64,000 nucleotides of DNA. It comes from Streptomyces monashensis (GTDB lineage: Bacteria > Actinomycetota > Actinomycetes > Streptomycetales > Streptomycetaceae). The number at the start of each line of letters is the position of its first letter. Position 1 is the stretch's first letter. Both the position numbers and the translations under genes were made by a program. The stretch lies in NCBI RefSeq assembly GCF_001866665.1, contig NZ_MLYO01000031.1:62001-126000 (forward strand), given 5' to 3'. The notes below the pieces were generated by a model. It searched no databases. It had not been told where the DNA came from and was given only the letters and a program-made list of their open reading frames with translations. Shown here piece by piece: positions 25,540 to 34,382 of the stretch.

Positions 25540-26792
25540 TGAACACCCCGCTCGCCGAAGCGCTCTCCGCCGTGCTGCTCGCCGCCGTGCTCGCCTGGGC
25601 CGTCGTGCGGCCCTTCGGCCTGCCGGAGGCGGTCATGGCCGTCCCCGCCGCGGGGATCGCCGTCGCCACCGGCGCGATCTCCCTCGACCACGCCCGGGCG
25701 GAGGCGGAGCGGCTCGGGCCGGTGGTCGGGTTCCTGGCGGCGGTGCTGGTGCTCGCCCACTTCTGCGATGTGGAGGGGCTGTTCCGGGCGTGCGGGGCGT
25801 GGATGGCCCGGTGGGCGGCGGGCCGGCCGGTGCGGCTGCTGACGGCGGTCTTCGCGCTGGCGTCCGCCATCACCGCCGTGCTCAGCCTGGACGCCACGAT
25901 CGTCCTGCTCACCCCGGTGGTCTTCGCCACGGCCGCGCGCACCGGCGTACGGCCCAAACCGCACGTCTACGCCTGTACGCACCTGTCGAACACCGCGTCG
26001 TTGCTGCTCCCGGTCTCGAATCTGACGAACCTGCTGGCGTTCGCGGCGAGCGGGCTGAGCTTCACCCGGTTCGCGGCGCTGATGGCGCTGCCGTGGCTGG
26101 TGGCGATCGGCGCCGAGTACGTGGTCTTCCGGCGGTTCTTCGCCCGTGACCTGGCGGCGGCGGCCCCGCTCGGCGAGGACTCCGGCGAGCCTCCGCGACT
26201 GCCGCTGTTCGCCCTGGTCACGGTCGGCTGCACGCTGGCGGGGTTCGTGGTGGCGTCGGCGTTCGGGGTGGAGCCGGCCTGGATGGCGGCGGCGGGCGCG
26301 CTGGTGCTGGCGGGCCGGGCCCTGGTGCGCCGCCGGGCGACACCGCTGACCGTCGTACGGGCGGCGGCCCCCTCCTTCCTCGCGTTCGTGCTGGCGCTGG
26401 GCATCGTGGTGCGGGCCGTCGTCGACAACGGGCTCGCGGACGTCCTCGGCCGGGTGCTGCCGGGCGGCACGGGCCTGCCCGCGCTGCTGGGCATCGCCGC
26501 GCTGGCCGCCGTCCTGGCGAACCTGATCAACAACCTCCCGGCGGTGCTGGTCCTGCTGCCGCTCGCCGCGCCGGCCGGGCCCGGCGCGGTGCTGGCGGTG
26601 CTGCTCGGGGTGAACATCGGTCCGAACCTGACCTACGCGGGCTCGCTCGCGACGCTGCTGTGGCGGCGGATCGTGCACCAGCACGAGCACGGCGTGGACC
26701 TCGGCGAGTTCACCCGGCTGGGCCTGCTCGCCGTGCCGTCGTCCCTGGCGGTCGCGGTGGTGGCACTGTGGGGCTCGTTGCAGATTCTCTGA
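25539..26792 (+). CDS. ArsB/SLC13-type membrane permease, probable CTG start
   Basis: A 417-residue transporter with about 11 membrane helices of the ion transporter superfamily (ArsB/NhaD/SLC13). Family features include SLDATIVLLTPVV and the HLSNTASLLLPVSNLTNLLAF segment, with a matching inverted segment near NLINNLPAVLVLLP. Arsenite or an organic anion is the likely substrate; no ars genes adjoin it. No ATG is in range. A CTG at 25539 is six bases after GGGAAGGA and would start the peptide with Asn-Thr-Pro-Leu-Ala-Glu, which I recall as the usual N-terminus of actinobacterial relatives. The GTG at 25572 would cut into the first helix. It is followed after 32 bases by the UspA-like gene. Confidence 0.82.
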   Translation: MNTPLAEALSAVLLAAVLAWAVVRPFGLPEAVMAVPAAGIAVATGAISLDHARAEAERLGPVVGFLAAVLVLAHFCDVEGLFRACGAWMARWAAGRPVRLLTAVFALASAITAVLSLDATIVLLTPVVFATAARTGVRPKPHVYACTHLSNTASLLLPVSNLTNLLAFAASGLSFTRFAALMALPWLVAIGAEYVVFRRFFARDLAAAAPLGEDSGEPPRLPLFALVTVGCTLAGFVVASAFGVEPAWMAAAGALVLAGRALVRRRATPLTVVRAAAPSFLAFVLALGIVVRAVVDNGLADVLGRVLPGGTGLPALLGIAALAAVLANLINNLPAVLVLLPLAAPAGPGAVLAVLLGVNIGPNLTYAGSLATLLWRRIVHQHEHGVDLGEFTRLGLLAVPSSLAVAVVALWGSLQIL

Positions 26793-26824
26793 GAGGGTGT
26801 CCGAGACCCGGGGAGGCCGACCGG

Positions 26825-27316
26825 ATGCGTGTGATCGCCTGGCTCGTCGAGGGCACCTGGCCCGCCTGCGTGGACGCCGTGCGCGACCACGCCCCGGGCG
26901 GCGCCGAGGTGGTCCTGCTGCACGTCACCGGCGCCGAGGTGCCGGGGCTCGCGCACGGCGCGTTCGCGGGCCTGCTCGGGCGCGGCCACCCCGAGAGGGA
27001 CCCCGGCGACCGGCTGGAGGCGCTGGGCGGGACATCGTCGGCCGAGCTGCTCGAGGCGGCCGCGGAGCGCCTGGGCCGCCCCTGTGTGCGCGAGGAGCGG
27101 TCGGGCCGGGTCGAGCGGGAGGTGGTGGCCGCGTGCGAGGGCGCCGGCCTGCTGGTGCTGGCCCGCGACGGCGACCGCTCCCGGCTCGGCCCGCACAGCC
27201 TGGGCCCGGCGGTCCGCTTCGCCGTCGACCACGCCCCGTGCCCGGTCCTGCTGGTGTGGCCGGAACCGGCCCCGCCGCTGGGCACCCTCCCGCCCCCGCC
27301 GCCGCACCACCTCTGA
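26825..27316 (+). CDS. UspA-like universal stress domain protein
   Basis: A 163-residue single-domain protein. The start (MRVIAWLVEGTW), the strand-helix GAEVVLLHVTGAEV and the end SLGPAVRFAVDHAPCPVLLVW match the universal stress protein fold. The canonical ATP loop G-x2-G-x9-G-[ST] is present in modified form (DRSRLGPHSLGPAV), so nucleotide binding is uncertain. GGGGAGG lies eight bases before the ATG. It is probably cotranscribed with the permease and might sense state for it. The stop codon is two bases from that of the convergent sigma-lectin gene. Confidence 0.75.
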   Translation: MRVIAWLVEGTWPACVDAVRDHAPGGAEVVLLHVTGAEVPGLAHGAFAGLLGRGHPERDPGDRLEALGGTSSAELLEAAAERLGRPCVREERSGRVEREVVAACEGAGLLVLARDGDRSRLGPHSLGPAVRFAVDHAPCPVLLVWPEPAPPLGTLPPPPPHHL

Positions 27317-27317
27317 G

Positions 27318-29201
27318 TCAGCGGTGGTGCCACCCGCCGCCGTCGTATCCCCCGCCGCCCCAGCCGCAGTTGTACGGGTACGCCGCACAGGGATCGGACG
27401 GGACGGAGGGCGTGGGCGTCGGGGCGGCCGAGGTGGGCGTGGAGACCGGGGCCGGTGCGGCGGTGGTGCCGGACGCCTTGGGGGTGGGTGTCGATGCCGG
27501 GGGTGCGAGGTGCCGGGTGGGGGTCGGTGACGCGAGGCTGTCGCTGTCCCAGTCGACGTTCTGCATCCGGAGCTCGGGCTTGGCGGTGTCGACGGACCAG
27601 CGCTGGTCGGTGCCGGTGGCGCGGTTCTTGGTGACCAGGGCGCCGGAACCGTCGGTGGCGGCCGGGGTGAGCGCCAGCTCCTGGTTCCAGCGCGGCACCA
27701 GCACGCCCTGGAGCGTGAAGTCGTAGCGGATGTTCCGCGCGGCCGCGCCGGTGGCCGAGCAGGGGGCGAGGCGCACCGAGTAGCCGAGGCTGGAGTCCAG
27801 GCACAGGCCGGGCGCGGCGGAGTCCCGCAACAGTCCGTCGGCCTCGTACGTCCACTGCTGGCTCGGCGTCGCGCCGCAGGCGGCGAGTTCGGTCTCGGCG
27901 CCCTGGACGGCCTTGCCGCCGACGACGCCGATGCACAGGCCGGAGGCGAGGTTGCGCAGCCGCCCGCGCACCGCGCCCTGCCCGGCCGTGCCCGCCCCGG
28001 CCCAGGACGCGCCGGGGCTCGCCGTGCCCTTGCCCGGCGCTCTGGACGAGCCACCGGACGCGCCCGGCGCCGGGTGGTCCCCGGAGCCGAGCACCGACCA
28101 CAGCACCAGGGGCAGCACGATCAGGCCGCTCACGGTCCCCACGGCCAGCGCGAGGTTGCGGCGCCGGGCCCGGCGGGCGGCGCGCCGGTCCGAGCGGCGC
28201 GAAGGGGCGGGCTCACCGTCGGGGCCGGTGGAAGCGGACGTGGCGGGGGTGGCGATACGGCTGCGGCGCGCGGACGGTACGGGCTCGCGACGGCGGGTGG
28301 GAGCGGCGGGGCCGGTGGGGTGACCCGTGGGCTCGGCCGACGTGAAGGACTCGCCGGACAGGGGTGTCAGGGACGCGGGGTCCGGGGCGGGCGCGGGCGG
28401 CTCCTCGGTGCGGCGCGCGCGGGCGGCGACGTAGTCCCGGGCGCCCCAGCCGAGCACCGCCTCGGCGAGCGCGAGCCCCAGCCCGGTGTGGAACGCGGCG
28501 AGTTGGTCGGCGGTGCGACGGCAGTGGGTGCAGCGGGCAAGGTGCCCGGCGAGGTCCGGGTCCAGGTCGACGCCGCCGCGCCGGTAGGTCACGTCGAGCA
28601 TGCGCAGATAGCTCCGGCACTCGGCCTCGGGGGCGAGTTCCCGGTGGACCTGGAGGCACTCCTCGCGCAACCGCTCGCGCGCCCGGCGCAGTTCGACGCG
28701 CGTGTCCTCCTCGTCCAGGCCGAGCAGGGCCGCCGGTACGGCGAGCGGTTCGGCCTCGACCTCGGTGTGCCACAGGACGGCGCGGGAGGTCTGCGGCACC
28801 CCCTGGAAGGCGCGGGAGAGCAGGCGGCGGCCGGGCGGGGGCAGCAGCCGGGCGGAGGCGCGCTCACCGGTGGCGCTGGAGCGCAGTGCGGGGTGCAGGA
28901 GTTCCTCGCGGCCGTCGGTGTCCCACTCGGCGGCGATCCGGCGGACGGCGACGAGCAGCTGGGGCCGCCAGGCGGCGCTCGGGCCGGCCTGCCGGAGCGA
29001 GGCACCGAAGAGCCGGGTGAAGGCGGCGGTGGTGAGCATGCCGGCGGCGCGCGTGCCGTCCGTGCACAACCGGGCGTAGGCGAAGGCGGCTTCCCAGTGC
29101 CGGTCGAGCAGTTCACCGACCGGATGCAGCGCGGGAGTCGTGCCCGTCCACTTCTTCAGTTCGGCACTCAGTTCCTCGTCCGACAGGCCTGCCTCATTCA
29201 C
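27318..29201 (-). CDS. membrane protein with degenerate ECF-sigma-like, zinc anti-sigma-like and ricin-lectin domains (paralogue 2)
   Basis: A 627-residue paralogue of the protein at 12082-13824, in the same order: decayed sigma region 2 (about 30-95), region-4-like block (VLWHTEVEAEP, VPAALLG, about 140-195), His220-x3-Cys224-x2-Cys227 zinc motif, the shared helix LAEAVLGWGAR, a basic/Pro-rich linker, one membrane helix (about 349-371), and a ricin beta-trefoil outside (about 410-540; SQQW and DQRW). It also has a tail of about 80 residues, Pro/Thr/Ser-rich and ending in a Cys-containing, Gly/Tyr/Trp-rich segment, which paralogue 1 lacks. GTG at 29201 has GGAGGA nine bases upstream. Most annotation would call it only a ricin-domain protein. 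Confidence 0.8.
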   Translation of the reverse strand: MNEAGLSDEELSAELKKWTGTTPALHPVGELLDRHWEAAFAYARLCTDGTRAAGMLTTAAFTRLFGASLRQAGPSAAWRPQLLVAVRRIAAEWDTDGREELLHPALRSSATGERASARLLPPPGRRLLSRAFQGVPQTSRAVLWHTEVEAEPLAVPAALLGLDEEDTRVELRRARERLREECLQVHRELAPEAECRSYLRMLDVTYRRGGVDLDPDLAGHLARCTHCRRTADQLAAFHTGLGLALAEAVLGWGARDYVAARARRTEEPPAPAPDPASLTPLSGESFTSAEPTGHPTGPAAPTRRREPVPSARRSRIATPATSASTGPDGEPAPSRRSDRRAARRARRRNLALAVGTVSGLIVLPLVLWSVLGSGDHPAPGASGGSSRAPGKGTASPGASWAGAGTAGQGAVRGRLRNLASGLCIGVVGGKAVQGAETELAACGATPSQQWTYEADGLLRDSAAPGLCLDSSLGYSVRLAPCSATGAAARNIRYDFTLQGVLVPRWNQELALTPAATDGSGALVTKNRATGTDQRWSVDTAKPELRMQNVDWDSDSLASPTPTRHLAPPASTPTPKASGTTAAPAPVSTPTSAAPTPTPSVPSDPCAAYPYNCGWGGGGYDGGGWHHR

Positions 29202-29236
29202 GACCGCAATTCCTCCAGACGGATACGGGAATTAGT

Positions 29237-29254
29237 CCATACCAACCAGTATGG
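29237..29254. promoter_or_regulatory. operator-like repeat upstream of sigma-lectin paralogue 2
   Basis: A perfect 6-base repeat, CCATAC-N6-GTATGG, 36 bases before the start codon. It is placed to overlap the promoter. I see no equivalent upstream of paralogue 1. Confidence 0.5.
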
Positions 29255-29446
29255 AGAGGTGATGGGGCAGCTCGGGCGTCCACCTGAGGCGGCTCTTTTG
29301 AAGCGTGGGGGGTGTACGGGGAGCGGCCTGGCGCATGCAGCGGGGAATGTGATTGTCTGCATGCGGCAGCGCACACTTTTGCACAGTGCGGCGCTTTGGA
29401 ACAAGGGATCTCGCGCTTCTCGCGATTCCGGGCGGAAGGTCTTCTG

Positions 29447-29461
29447 TTGACTATTCGTCAA
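29447..29461. promoter_or_regulatory. inverted repeat downstream of the AraC gene
   Basis: TTGAC-TATTC-GTCAA, 33 bases past the AraC stop and about 250 bases upstream of the sigma-lectin start. It could be a weak terminator or a protein site. Confidence 0.3.
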
Positions 29462-29493
29462 AGGCGGTCGGCCCCGGCAAACCGATTCCACCC

Positions 29494-30372
29494 TTATCGC
29501 CGCTCGCCCGCCCGGTAGGCGCCGGGCGGCATCCCGTAGCGCTCCCGGAAGATCCGGCTGAAGTGGTGGGGACTGGGGAATCCCGAGGCCGCCGCCACCC
29601 GCTCCACCGTCAGATCGGTGCCCCGCAGCAGCCGGGCCGCGTGCCGCAGCCGGGCCTCGCGCAGGGCGCGCATCGGGGACCGGCCGGTGCGCAGGGTGAA
29701 CAGGTGGGTGAAGCGGGACGGGGACAGCGCGACGCTCTCGGCGAGGGAGCGGACGGTGTGCGGGGCGCCGGGGTCGGCCGCGATCAGTTCCTCGGCCCGG
29801 CGCACCCGGGGATCGTCCCGCGGTCCGCACGGCGTGGCCCCGGCGCCGGACACCGCGAGCAGGACGGCCTCCTCCAGGGCGCAGAGCGCCAGTTCGCGGG
29901 CGGGGAAGCCGTCGGCCACGACCACGGGGTCCGGCCCGCGCGCGGCGCCCCGGTCCGTGAGCATCCGGGCGAAGGCCACCGCGATCCGCTCGTGCGGCGC
30001 GGCGGGGGCGGAGGGTACGGCGTACAGGCCGTCGGCCAGGGCGTACGGCGCGAGCCAGGGCGTCCAGGACGGGCGTGCCCCGCAGTGCGCCCACCAGAAC
30101 CGCCAGCGCTCGGCGCCGGGCGCGACGGCGTACCGGTGGGCGGTGCCGGGCGCGAGCACCACCAGGTCCCCCGCGCCGGCCCGGGTGCGGGCACCGCCCT
30201 GGCGGAGCAGTCCGTGTCCGCCCGTGGTGAAGGTGAACAGCCAGCTCGCCGAGCCCCGGGGCCGGTGGACGCGGTAGCCCGGACCCTGGTCGTAGCGGCC
30301 GGTCACCACCAGGTCCGGCGGCGGGGACGGGTCGCCGGCGGCAGCCGTCACGGGCAGGTTCTCAGCACGCAC
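29494..30372 (-). CDS. AraC-family transcriptional regulator
   Basis: A 292-residue regulator. The N-terminal half is a cupin-like arabinose-binding domain (GYRVHRPRGSASWLFTF, GDLVVLAPGTAHRYAV) and the C-terminal 100 residues hold the two helix-turn-helix units (TVRSLAESVALSPSRFTHLF and VERVAAASGFPSPHHFSRIFRERYG). GTG at 30372 is chosen because GAGGGGAGG lies six bases upstream; ATG at 30378 would leave no spacing. It is divergent from the PhyH-family gene with a 76-base gap, so it most likely controls that gene. Confidence 0.87.
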   Translation of the reverse strand: MRAENLPVTAAAGDPSPPPDLVVTGRYDQGPGYRVHRPRGSASWLFTFTTGGHGLLRQGGARTRAGAGDLVVLAPGTAHRYAVAPGAERWRFWWAHCGARPSWTPWLAPYALADGLYAVPSAPAAPHERIAVAFARMLTDRGAARGPDPVVVADGFPARELALCALEEAVLLAVSGAGATPCGPRDDPRVRRAEELIAADPGAPHTVRSLAESVALSPSRFTHLFTLRTGRSPMRALREARLRHAARLLRGTDLTVERVAAASGFPSPHHFSRIFRERYGMPPGAYRAGERR

Positions 30373-30448
30373 GGGCATCCTCCCCTCGGGCACACCCGCC
30401 TAGCGTGACGGACATGCGACCGGACCACCGGACTTCAGGAGCGGACAC

Positions 30449-31258
30449 ATGACAGCCACGAACGACACCGCCATCCCGCCCAGGGCACTCCGGCAGCGGT
30501 TCGAGGAGCACGGATTCACCGTCGTACGCGCCCTGTTCAGCCGTGCCGAGACCGAGCGGCTGTGCACCCACTTCACGGCACTGCACGCGGCCGGTCCGGT
30601 CCCGGGCCGCTTCGAGCCCCGCCCGGCCGACCCCGACCCGCTGCGCCGCCACCCCCGGGTGATGCAGCCGCACGAATTCAGCGCGCCGGCCCGGGAGTTC
30701 CTGCTGGACCCCCGGCTGCGGGCCGTGCTGGAGGTGCTGTTCGGCGAGGAGGTGCTGGCCGCGCAGAGCATGTTCTACTTCAAGCCGCCGGGGGCGCGCG
30801 GGCAGGCGCTGCACCAGGACAACTTCTATCTCCGGGTCGAGCCAGGCACCTGCATCGCGGCGTGGGTGGCCTGCGAGCCGATCGACCGGGACAACGGCGG
30901 CCTCGAGGTCGTCCCGGGCACCCACCGGATGGGCCTGTTCTGTCCCGAACTCGCCGACGAGGGGCTGTCGTTCGCCCGCGAGTACGTGCCGCCGCCGCCC
31001 GGACTCGTGCCGGTCCCGGTGGATCTGGCGCCGGGTGACGTGCTGTTCTTCAACGGCAGCCTGGTGCACGGCTCGGGACCCAACCGCACCGCCGACCGCT
31101 TCCGGCGCTCCTTCATCGGGCACTATGTCGGCCGGTCGGCCGAGCGGATCGGCGCGTACTACCGGACGCTGACGATGAGCGGCGAGCGGGTGCCGCTGCC
31201 GCTGACCGAGGGGGCCGGTCCGTGCGGCACGGAGTTCGTACCGCACGGACCGCACTGA
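30449..31258 (+). CDS. phytanoyl-CoA dioxygenase (PhyH) family protein
   Basis: A 269-residue Fe(II)/2-oxoglutarate-dependent oxygenase. The iron ligands are His122 and Asp124 in LHQDNFYLRV and His207 in LVHGSGPN; an arginine about ten residues later (TADRFRRSF) suits 2-oxoglutarate binding. It would hydroxylate a small organic molecule in the cytoplasm; PhyH relatives act on lipids, ectoine or natural products, and nothing here picks one. ATG at 30449 follows CAGGAGCGGACAC. It is paired head-to-head with the AraC regulator. Confidence 0.87.
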   Translation: MTATNDTAIPPRALRQRFEEHGFTVVRALFSRAETERLCTHFTALHAAGPVPGRFEPRPADPDPLRRHPRVMQPHEFSAPAREFLLDPRLRAVLEVLFGEEVLAAQSMFYFKPPGARGQALHQDNFYLRVEPGTCIAAWVACEPIDRDNGGLEVVPGTHRMGLFCPELADEGLSFAREYVPPPPGLVPVPVDLAPGDVLFFNGSLVHGSGPNRTADRFRRSFIGHYVGRSAERIGAYYRTLTMSGERVPLPLTEGAGPCGTEFVPHGPH

Positions 31259-31271
31259 CCACACCGACCGT

Positions 31272-32240
31272 TCAGTGACCGCTGATCGCCCGTGCCGTGT
31301 ACGGCTGTTCCAGTTCCTCAAGCTCCTTCTCGCTCAGCTCCAGTTCGACGGCCGCGGCCGCGTCCTCGATGTGGTGCGGCTTGGCGGCGCCGACGATCGG
31401 GGCCGCCACGACGGCCCGGTGCAGCAGCCAGGCGAGGGCGACCTGGGCGCGGGGCACGCCACGGGCCTCGGCGATCCGGGTGACGGCCTCGACGATCGAG
31501 CGGTCGCTCTCCAGGTACAGCCTGCTGCCGAAGTTGTCGTTGGCGCTGCGCTCGGTGACCGTGCCCCAGTCGCGGGTGAGCCGGCCGCGCGCGAGCGGAC
31601 TCCACGGCAGGACCCCGACGCCCTGGTCCGCGCAGAGCGGCAGCATCTCCCGCTCCTCCTCGCGGTAGAGCAGGTTGTAGTGGTTCTGCATGGACACGAA
31701 CTTCGTCCAGCCGTGCCGCTCGGCGGTGTACTGCGCCTTGGAGAACTCCCAGGCGTACATCGAACTCGCCCCGATGTAGCGCACCTTGCCCGCCTTGACC
31801 AGGTCGTGCAGCGCCTCCATCGTCTCCTCGATCGGAGTCGTGTGGTCGTAGCGGTGGATCTGGTAGAGGTCGACGTAGTCGGTGCCGAGGCGGCGCAGGC
31901 TGTGGTCGATCTCGGTCATGACGGCCTTGCGCGACAGCCCGGCCCCGTTCGGGCCCGGCCGCATCCGGCCGTTCAGCTTGGTGGCCAGCACGATGTCGTC
32001 GCGGTTCGCGAAGTCGCGCAGGGCCCTGCCGGTGATTTCCTCGCTGGTGCCGTCGGAGTAGACGTTGGCGGTGTCGAAGAAGTTGATGCCCGCCTCCAGC
32101 GCCTGCCGGATGAGCGGGCGGGAGGCCTCCTCGTCGAGGGTCCACTCGTGGACGCCGCGGTCGGGCAGGCCGTAGGTCATGCAGCCCAGACAGATCCGCG
32201 ACACGTCCAGGCCCGTGGAACCGAGCTTCACGTACTGCAT
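31272..32240 (-). CDS. aldo/keto reductase
   Basis: A 322-residue NADPH-dependent TIM-barrel oxidoreductase. The catalytic tetrad is visible as Asp56 and Tyr61 (FFDTANVYS), Lys88 (LATKLNG) and His129 (LYQIHRYD). The N-terminus KLGSTGLDVSRICLGCM is typical of the AKR branch that includes YajO/YhdN-like proteins. Substrate is unknown. GGGAGC lies eight bases before the ATG. It is a lone gene, converging on the PhyH gene. Confidence 0.92.
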   Translation of the reverse strand: MQYVKLGSTGLDVSRICLGCMTYGLPDRGVHEWTLDEEASRPLIRQALEAGINFFDTANVYSDGTSEEITGRALRDFANRDDIVLATKLNGRMRPGPNGAGLSRKAVMTEIDHSLRRLGTDYVDLYQIHRYDHTTPIEETMEALHDLVKAGKVRYIGASSMYAWEFSKAQYTAERHGWTKFVSMQNHYNLLYREEEREMLPLCADQGVGVLPWSPLARGRLTRDWGTVTERSANDNFGSRLYLESDRSIVEAVTRIAEARGVPRAQVALAWLLHRAVVAAPIVGAAKPHHIEDAAAAVELELSEKELEELEQPYTARAISGH

Positions 32241-32380
32241 CGATGCTGCTCCCGCCGTCGGTAACGATGGTCGGCACCGAGCCTACGGCCTGACCGGGCA
32301 TCGACTTGACGGGGCGAACGCGCGGGCGATGTGATCCTGACACGTGCCGCGCCGCCCGGCGTGGGCAGGACGGAGCGGAC

Positions 32381-33262
32381 TTGCCTCCCACGGGTGTGCA
32401 CCGCGCCGCGGGTTCCGTGAGGACCGCAGGCGCCCTGGCGGTGACCCTGATCGTGACCGTGTCGGCCCTGGCCGGCTGCCACGCCGGCGGCTCGGGCGGC
32501 TCCGGCGGCCCTCCGGCCGAGGAGGGCCGCGGCGCGGCGCGACCGGCCACGGCGGTACGGCTGCCGCCGCGGCACGCCGGTTTCGACTACCAGATCGGCG
32601 GCGCCTATCCCCCGCCGACGGGCGTGCGGATCGTCAGCCGCGACCGCTCCGACTCGCCCGCGCGGGGGCTGTACAACATCTGCTACGTCAACGCCTTCCA
32701 GGCCCAGCCCGAGGAGCGCTCCGCCTGGCCGGCCGACCTGCTGCTGCGCGACCCGCACGGCAGGGCCGTCATCGACGAGGACTGGAACGAGCCGCTGCTC
32801 GACATCGGCACCGCGGCCAGGCGGACACGGGTGGCCGCGCGGGTGAACCGGTGGATCGACGGCTGCGCCGACAAGGGCTTCGACGCCGTGGAACCGGACA
32901 ACTACGACAGCTACACCCGCTCCCACGGACTGCTCACCGCGTCCGACGCGACGGCCTTCATGGCCCTGCTGTCCCGGCACGCACACGCCCGGCATCTGGC
33001 CGTCGCCCAGAAGAACACCGCCGAACTGGCCGGTCAACGGCGGCGGGCCGGGCTGGACTTCGCGGTCGCGGAGGAGTGCGGACAGCACGACGAGTGCGGG
33101 GTGTACGCGAAGGCGTTCGCCGACCGGGTGGTGGACATCGAGTACACCGACAGCGGCCTGCGCAAGGCGCTCGACGGCTGGGGCGGGCGGCTGAGCATCG
33201 TCCGCCGGGACCGGGACGTCTCCCCTCCGGGGAGCGCGGAATACGTCCGAAAAGCACGGTAG
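32381..33262 (+). CDS. GH114-type endo-alpha-1,4-polygalactosaminidase-like lipoprotein
   Basis: A 293-residue predicted lipoprotein: hydrophobic signal with lipobox SALAGC near residue 26, Gly/Ser linker, then a TIM-barrel domain of the glycoside hydrolase 114 type (FDYQIGGAYPPP, LYNICYVNAFQ, GFDAVEPDNYDSY, HLAVAQKNTAE, DFAVAEECGQHDEC). The acidic residues in VEPDN and AEEC are candidates for catalysis. The family cleaves galactosaminogalactan-like polymers in the few members studied. TTG at 32381 has GGAG five bases upstream; GTG at 32396 is an equally possible start. Confidence 0.78.
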   Translation: MPPTGVHRAAGSVRTAGALAVTLIVTVSALAGCHAGGSGGSGGPPAEEGRGAARPATAVRLPPRHAGFDYQIGGAYPPPTGVRIVSRDRSDSPARGLYNICYVNAFQAQPEERSAWPADLLLRDPHGRAVIDEDWNEPLLDIGTAARRTRVAARVNRWIDGCADKGFDAVEPDNYDSYTRSHGLLTASDATAFMALLSRHAHARHLAVAQKNTAELAGQRRRAGLDFAVAEECGQHDECGVYAKAFADRVVDIEYTDSGLRKALDGWGGRLSIVRRDRDVSPPGSAEYVRKAR

Positions 33263-33515
33263 CGCTCCGCCAGGGGGGCGATGTGCCGTCGAGTCGCCCT
33301 GACATGCCGTCAGGCGTCCGCGGCACCGTGGTGGTCGCTCGCGCCCGCGCAGCGCGGCCGCACATCGATACGGCCCCGCGCCCCTTTGGGGCGCTGTGGT
33401 TGCTGCCGTCAGGTGACCGCCCGGCGTGGGAGGCGCGGATCGTCGTACTGTCGGCTCATTCTCGGCGGCAGACGACCGGCGTCCGGCCGGTCACGGCCGC
33501 CTCGGAGGAAACGCG

Positions 33516-34382
33516 GTGCCGACACGTTCCACCACGTTCAGAGCCCTGGCCGGGGCAGCACTGCTGCCCCTGGCCCTCGTCACCCCCGCCTGCGCGCAGT
33601 CCACTGCCGCACCCGCATCCGCCGCCCCCGCGCCCGAGACGCCGGGCACGCTGTGCGCGCCCGCGGGCACCCTGCGCGGCTCGCACGGCGAGCAGGCCCA
33701 GGTCAGCCTGTGCGCGGACACCGGATCGCCGAGACTGAACATCACGGCCCCGGCCACCTGCCGGGGCACGGACGCCAAGGTGCAGTACGTCTGCCGCACC
33801 GAGGGTTCCTGGGAGGTGCACCGCGCCGGCAAGTCCCTGGGCACCGGGTCGCTGCCCGGCTCGCGGCTGTACGCCGGTCCGGGTGAGTACGACATCTCCG
33901 CCACGGTGCACGTGAAGTCGGTGCCGGCCGGGGTCGACCTGAAGGGCACGGTCAGGGCCACCGTGTCGCTGACCGCGCCGATGGCCAAGGCCACGCACGT
34001 GGTCAGCGCCGACAACACCGTGCTGCGCCGCAACAGCACGACGACGGTGACGTACACGATCCACCGCAACAGCGACGAGGGCGACGGCAACGCGCGGCTG
34101 GGCATGATCGGCGAGGAGGGCACCGGCGTACAGATCCGCAGCGCCGACCACCGCTGTGTGAACCCGCTGGTGGGCCGCTATCCGTCGAAGACCCGGCTGG
34201 CGAACTCCCTGGACTGCACGGTGACCGAGCTCCAGCCCGGCCACCCGGAGAAGCTCCGGGTCCGCGTCACCCTCGGGGCGAAGTGCTCCACGGTGGTCTC
34301 GAAGCTCGGTTACTGGGTGCCGCAGGGCCAGAGCATGTACACCGGGGCCATGCTGGAGGGCCCGAAGCTGACCTGCCGCTAG
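33516..34382 (+). CDS. secreted protein of unknown function
   Basis: A 288-residue protein with a signal peptide (about 1-30, LLPLALVTPACAQ; a possible lipobox TPAC). The mature part is mostly beta strand with several cysteines and no motif I recognise (SWEVHRAGKSLGTGSLPGS, NTVLRRNSTTTVTYTI). It may be a surface beta-sandwich protein. GTG at 33516 has GGAGGA seven bases upstream. Its stop overlaps that of the convergent flavoprotein gene. It could be cotranscribed with the GH114-like gene only across a 250-base gap, so it is probably separate. Confidence 0.75.
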   Translation: MPTRSTTFRALAGAALLPLALVTPACAQSTAAPASAAPAPETPGTLCAPAGTLRGSHGEQAQVSLCADTGSPRLNITAPATCRGTDAKVQYVCRTEGSWEVHRAGKSLGTGSLPGSRLYAGPGEYDISATVHVKSVPAGVDLKGTVRATVSLTAPMAKATHVVSADNTVLRRNSTTTVTYTIHRNSDEGDGNARLGMIGEEGTGVQIRSADHRCVNPLVGRYPSKTRLANSLDCTVTELQPGHPEKLRVRVTLGAKCSTVVSKLGYWVPQGQSMYTGAMLEGPKLTCR

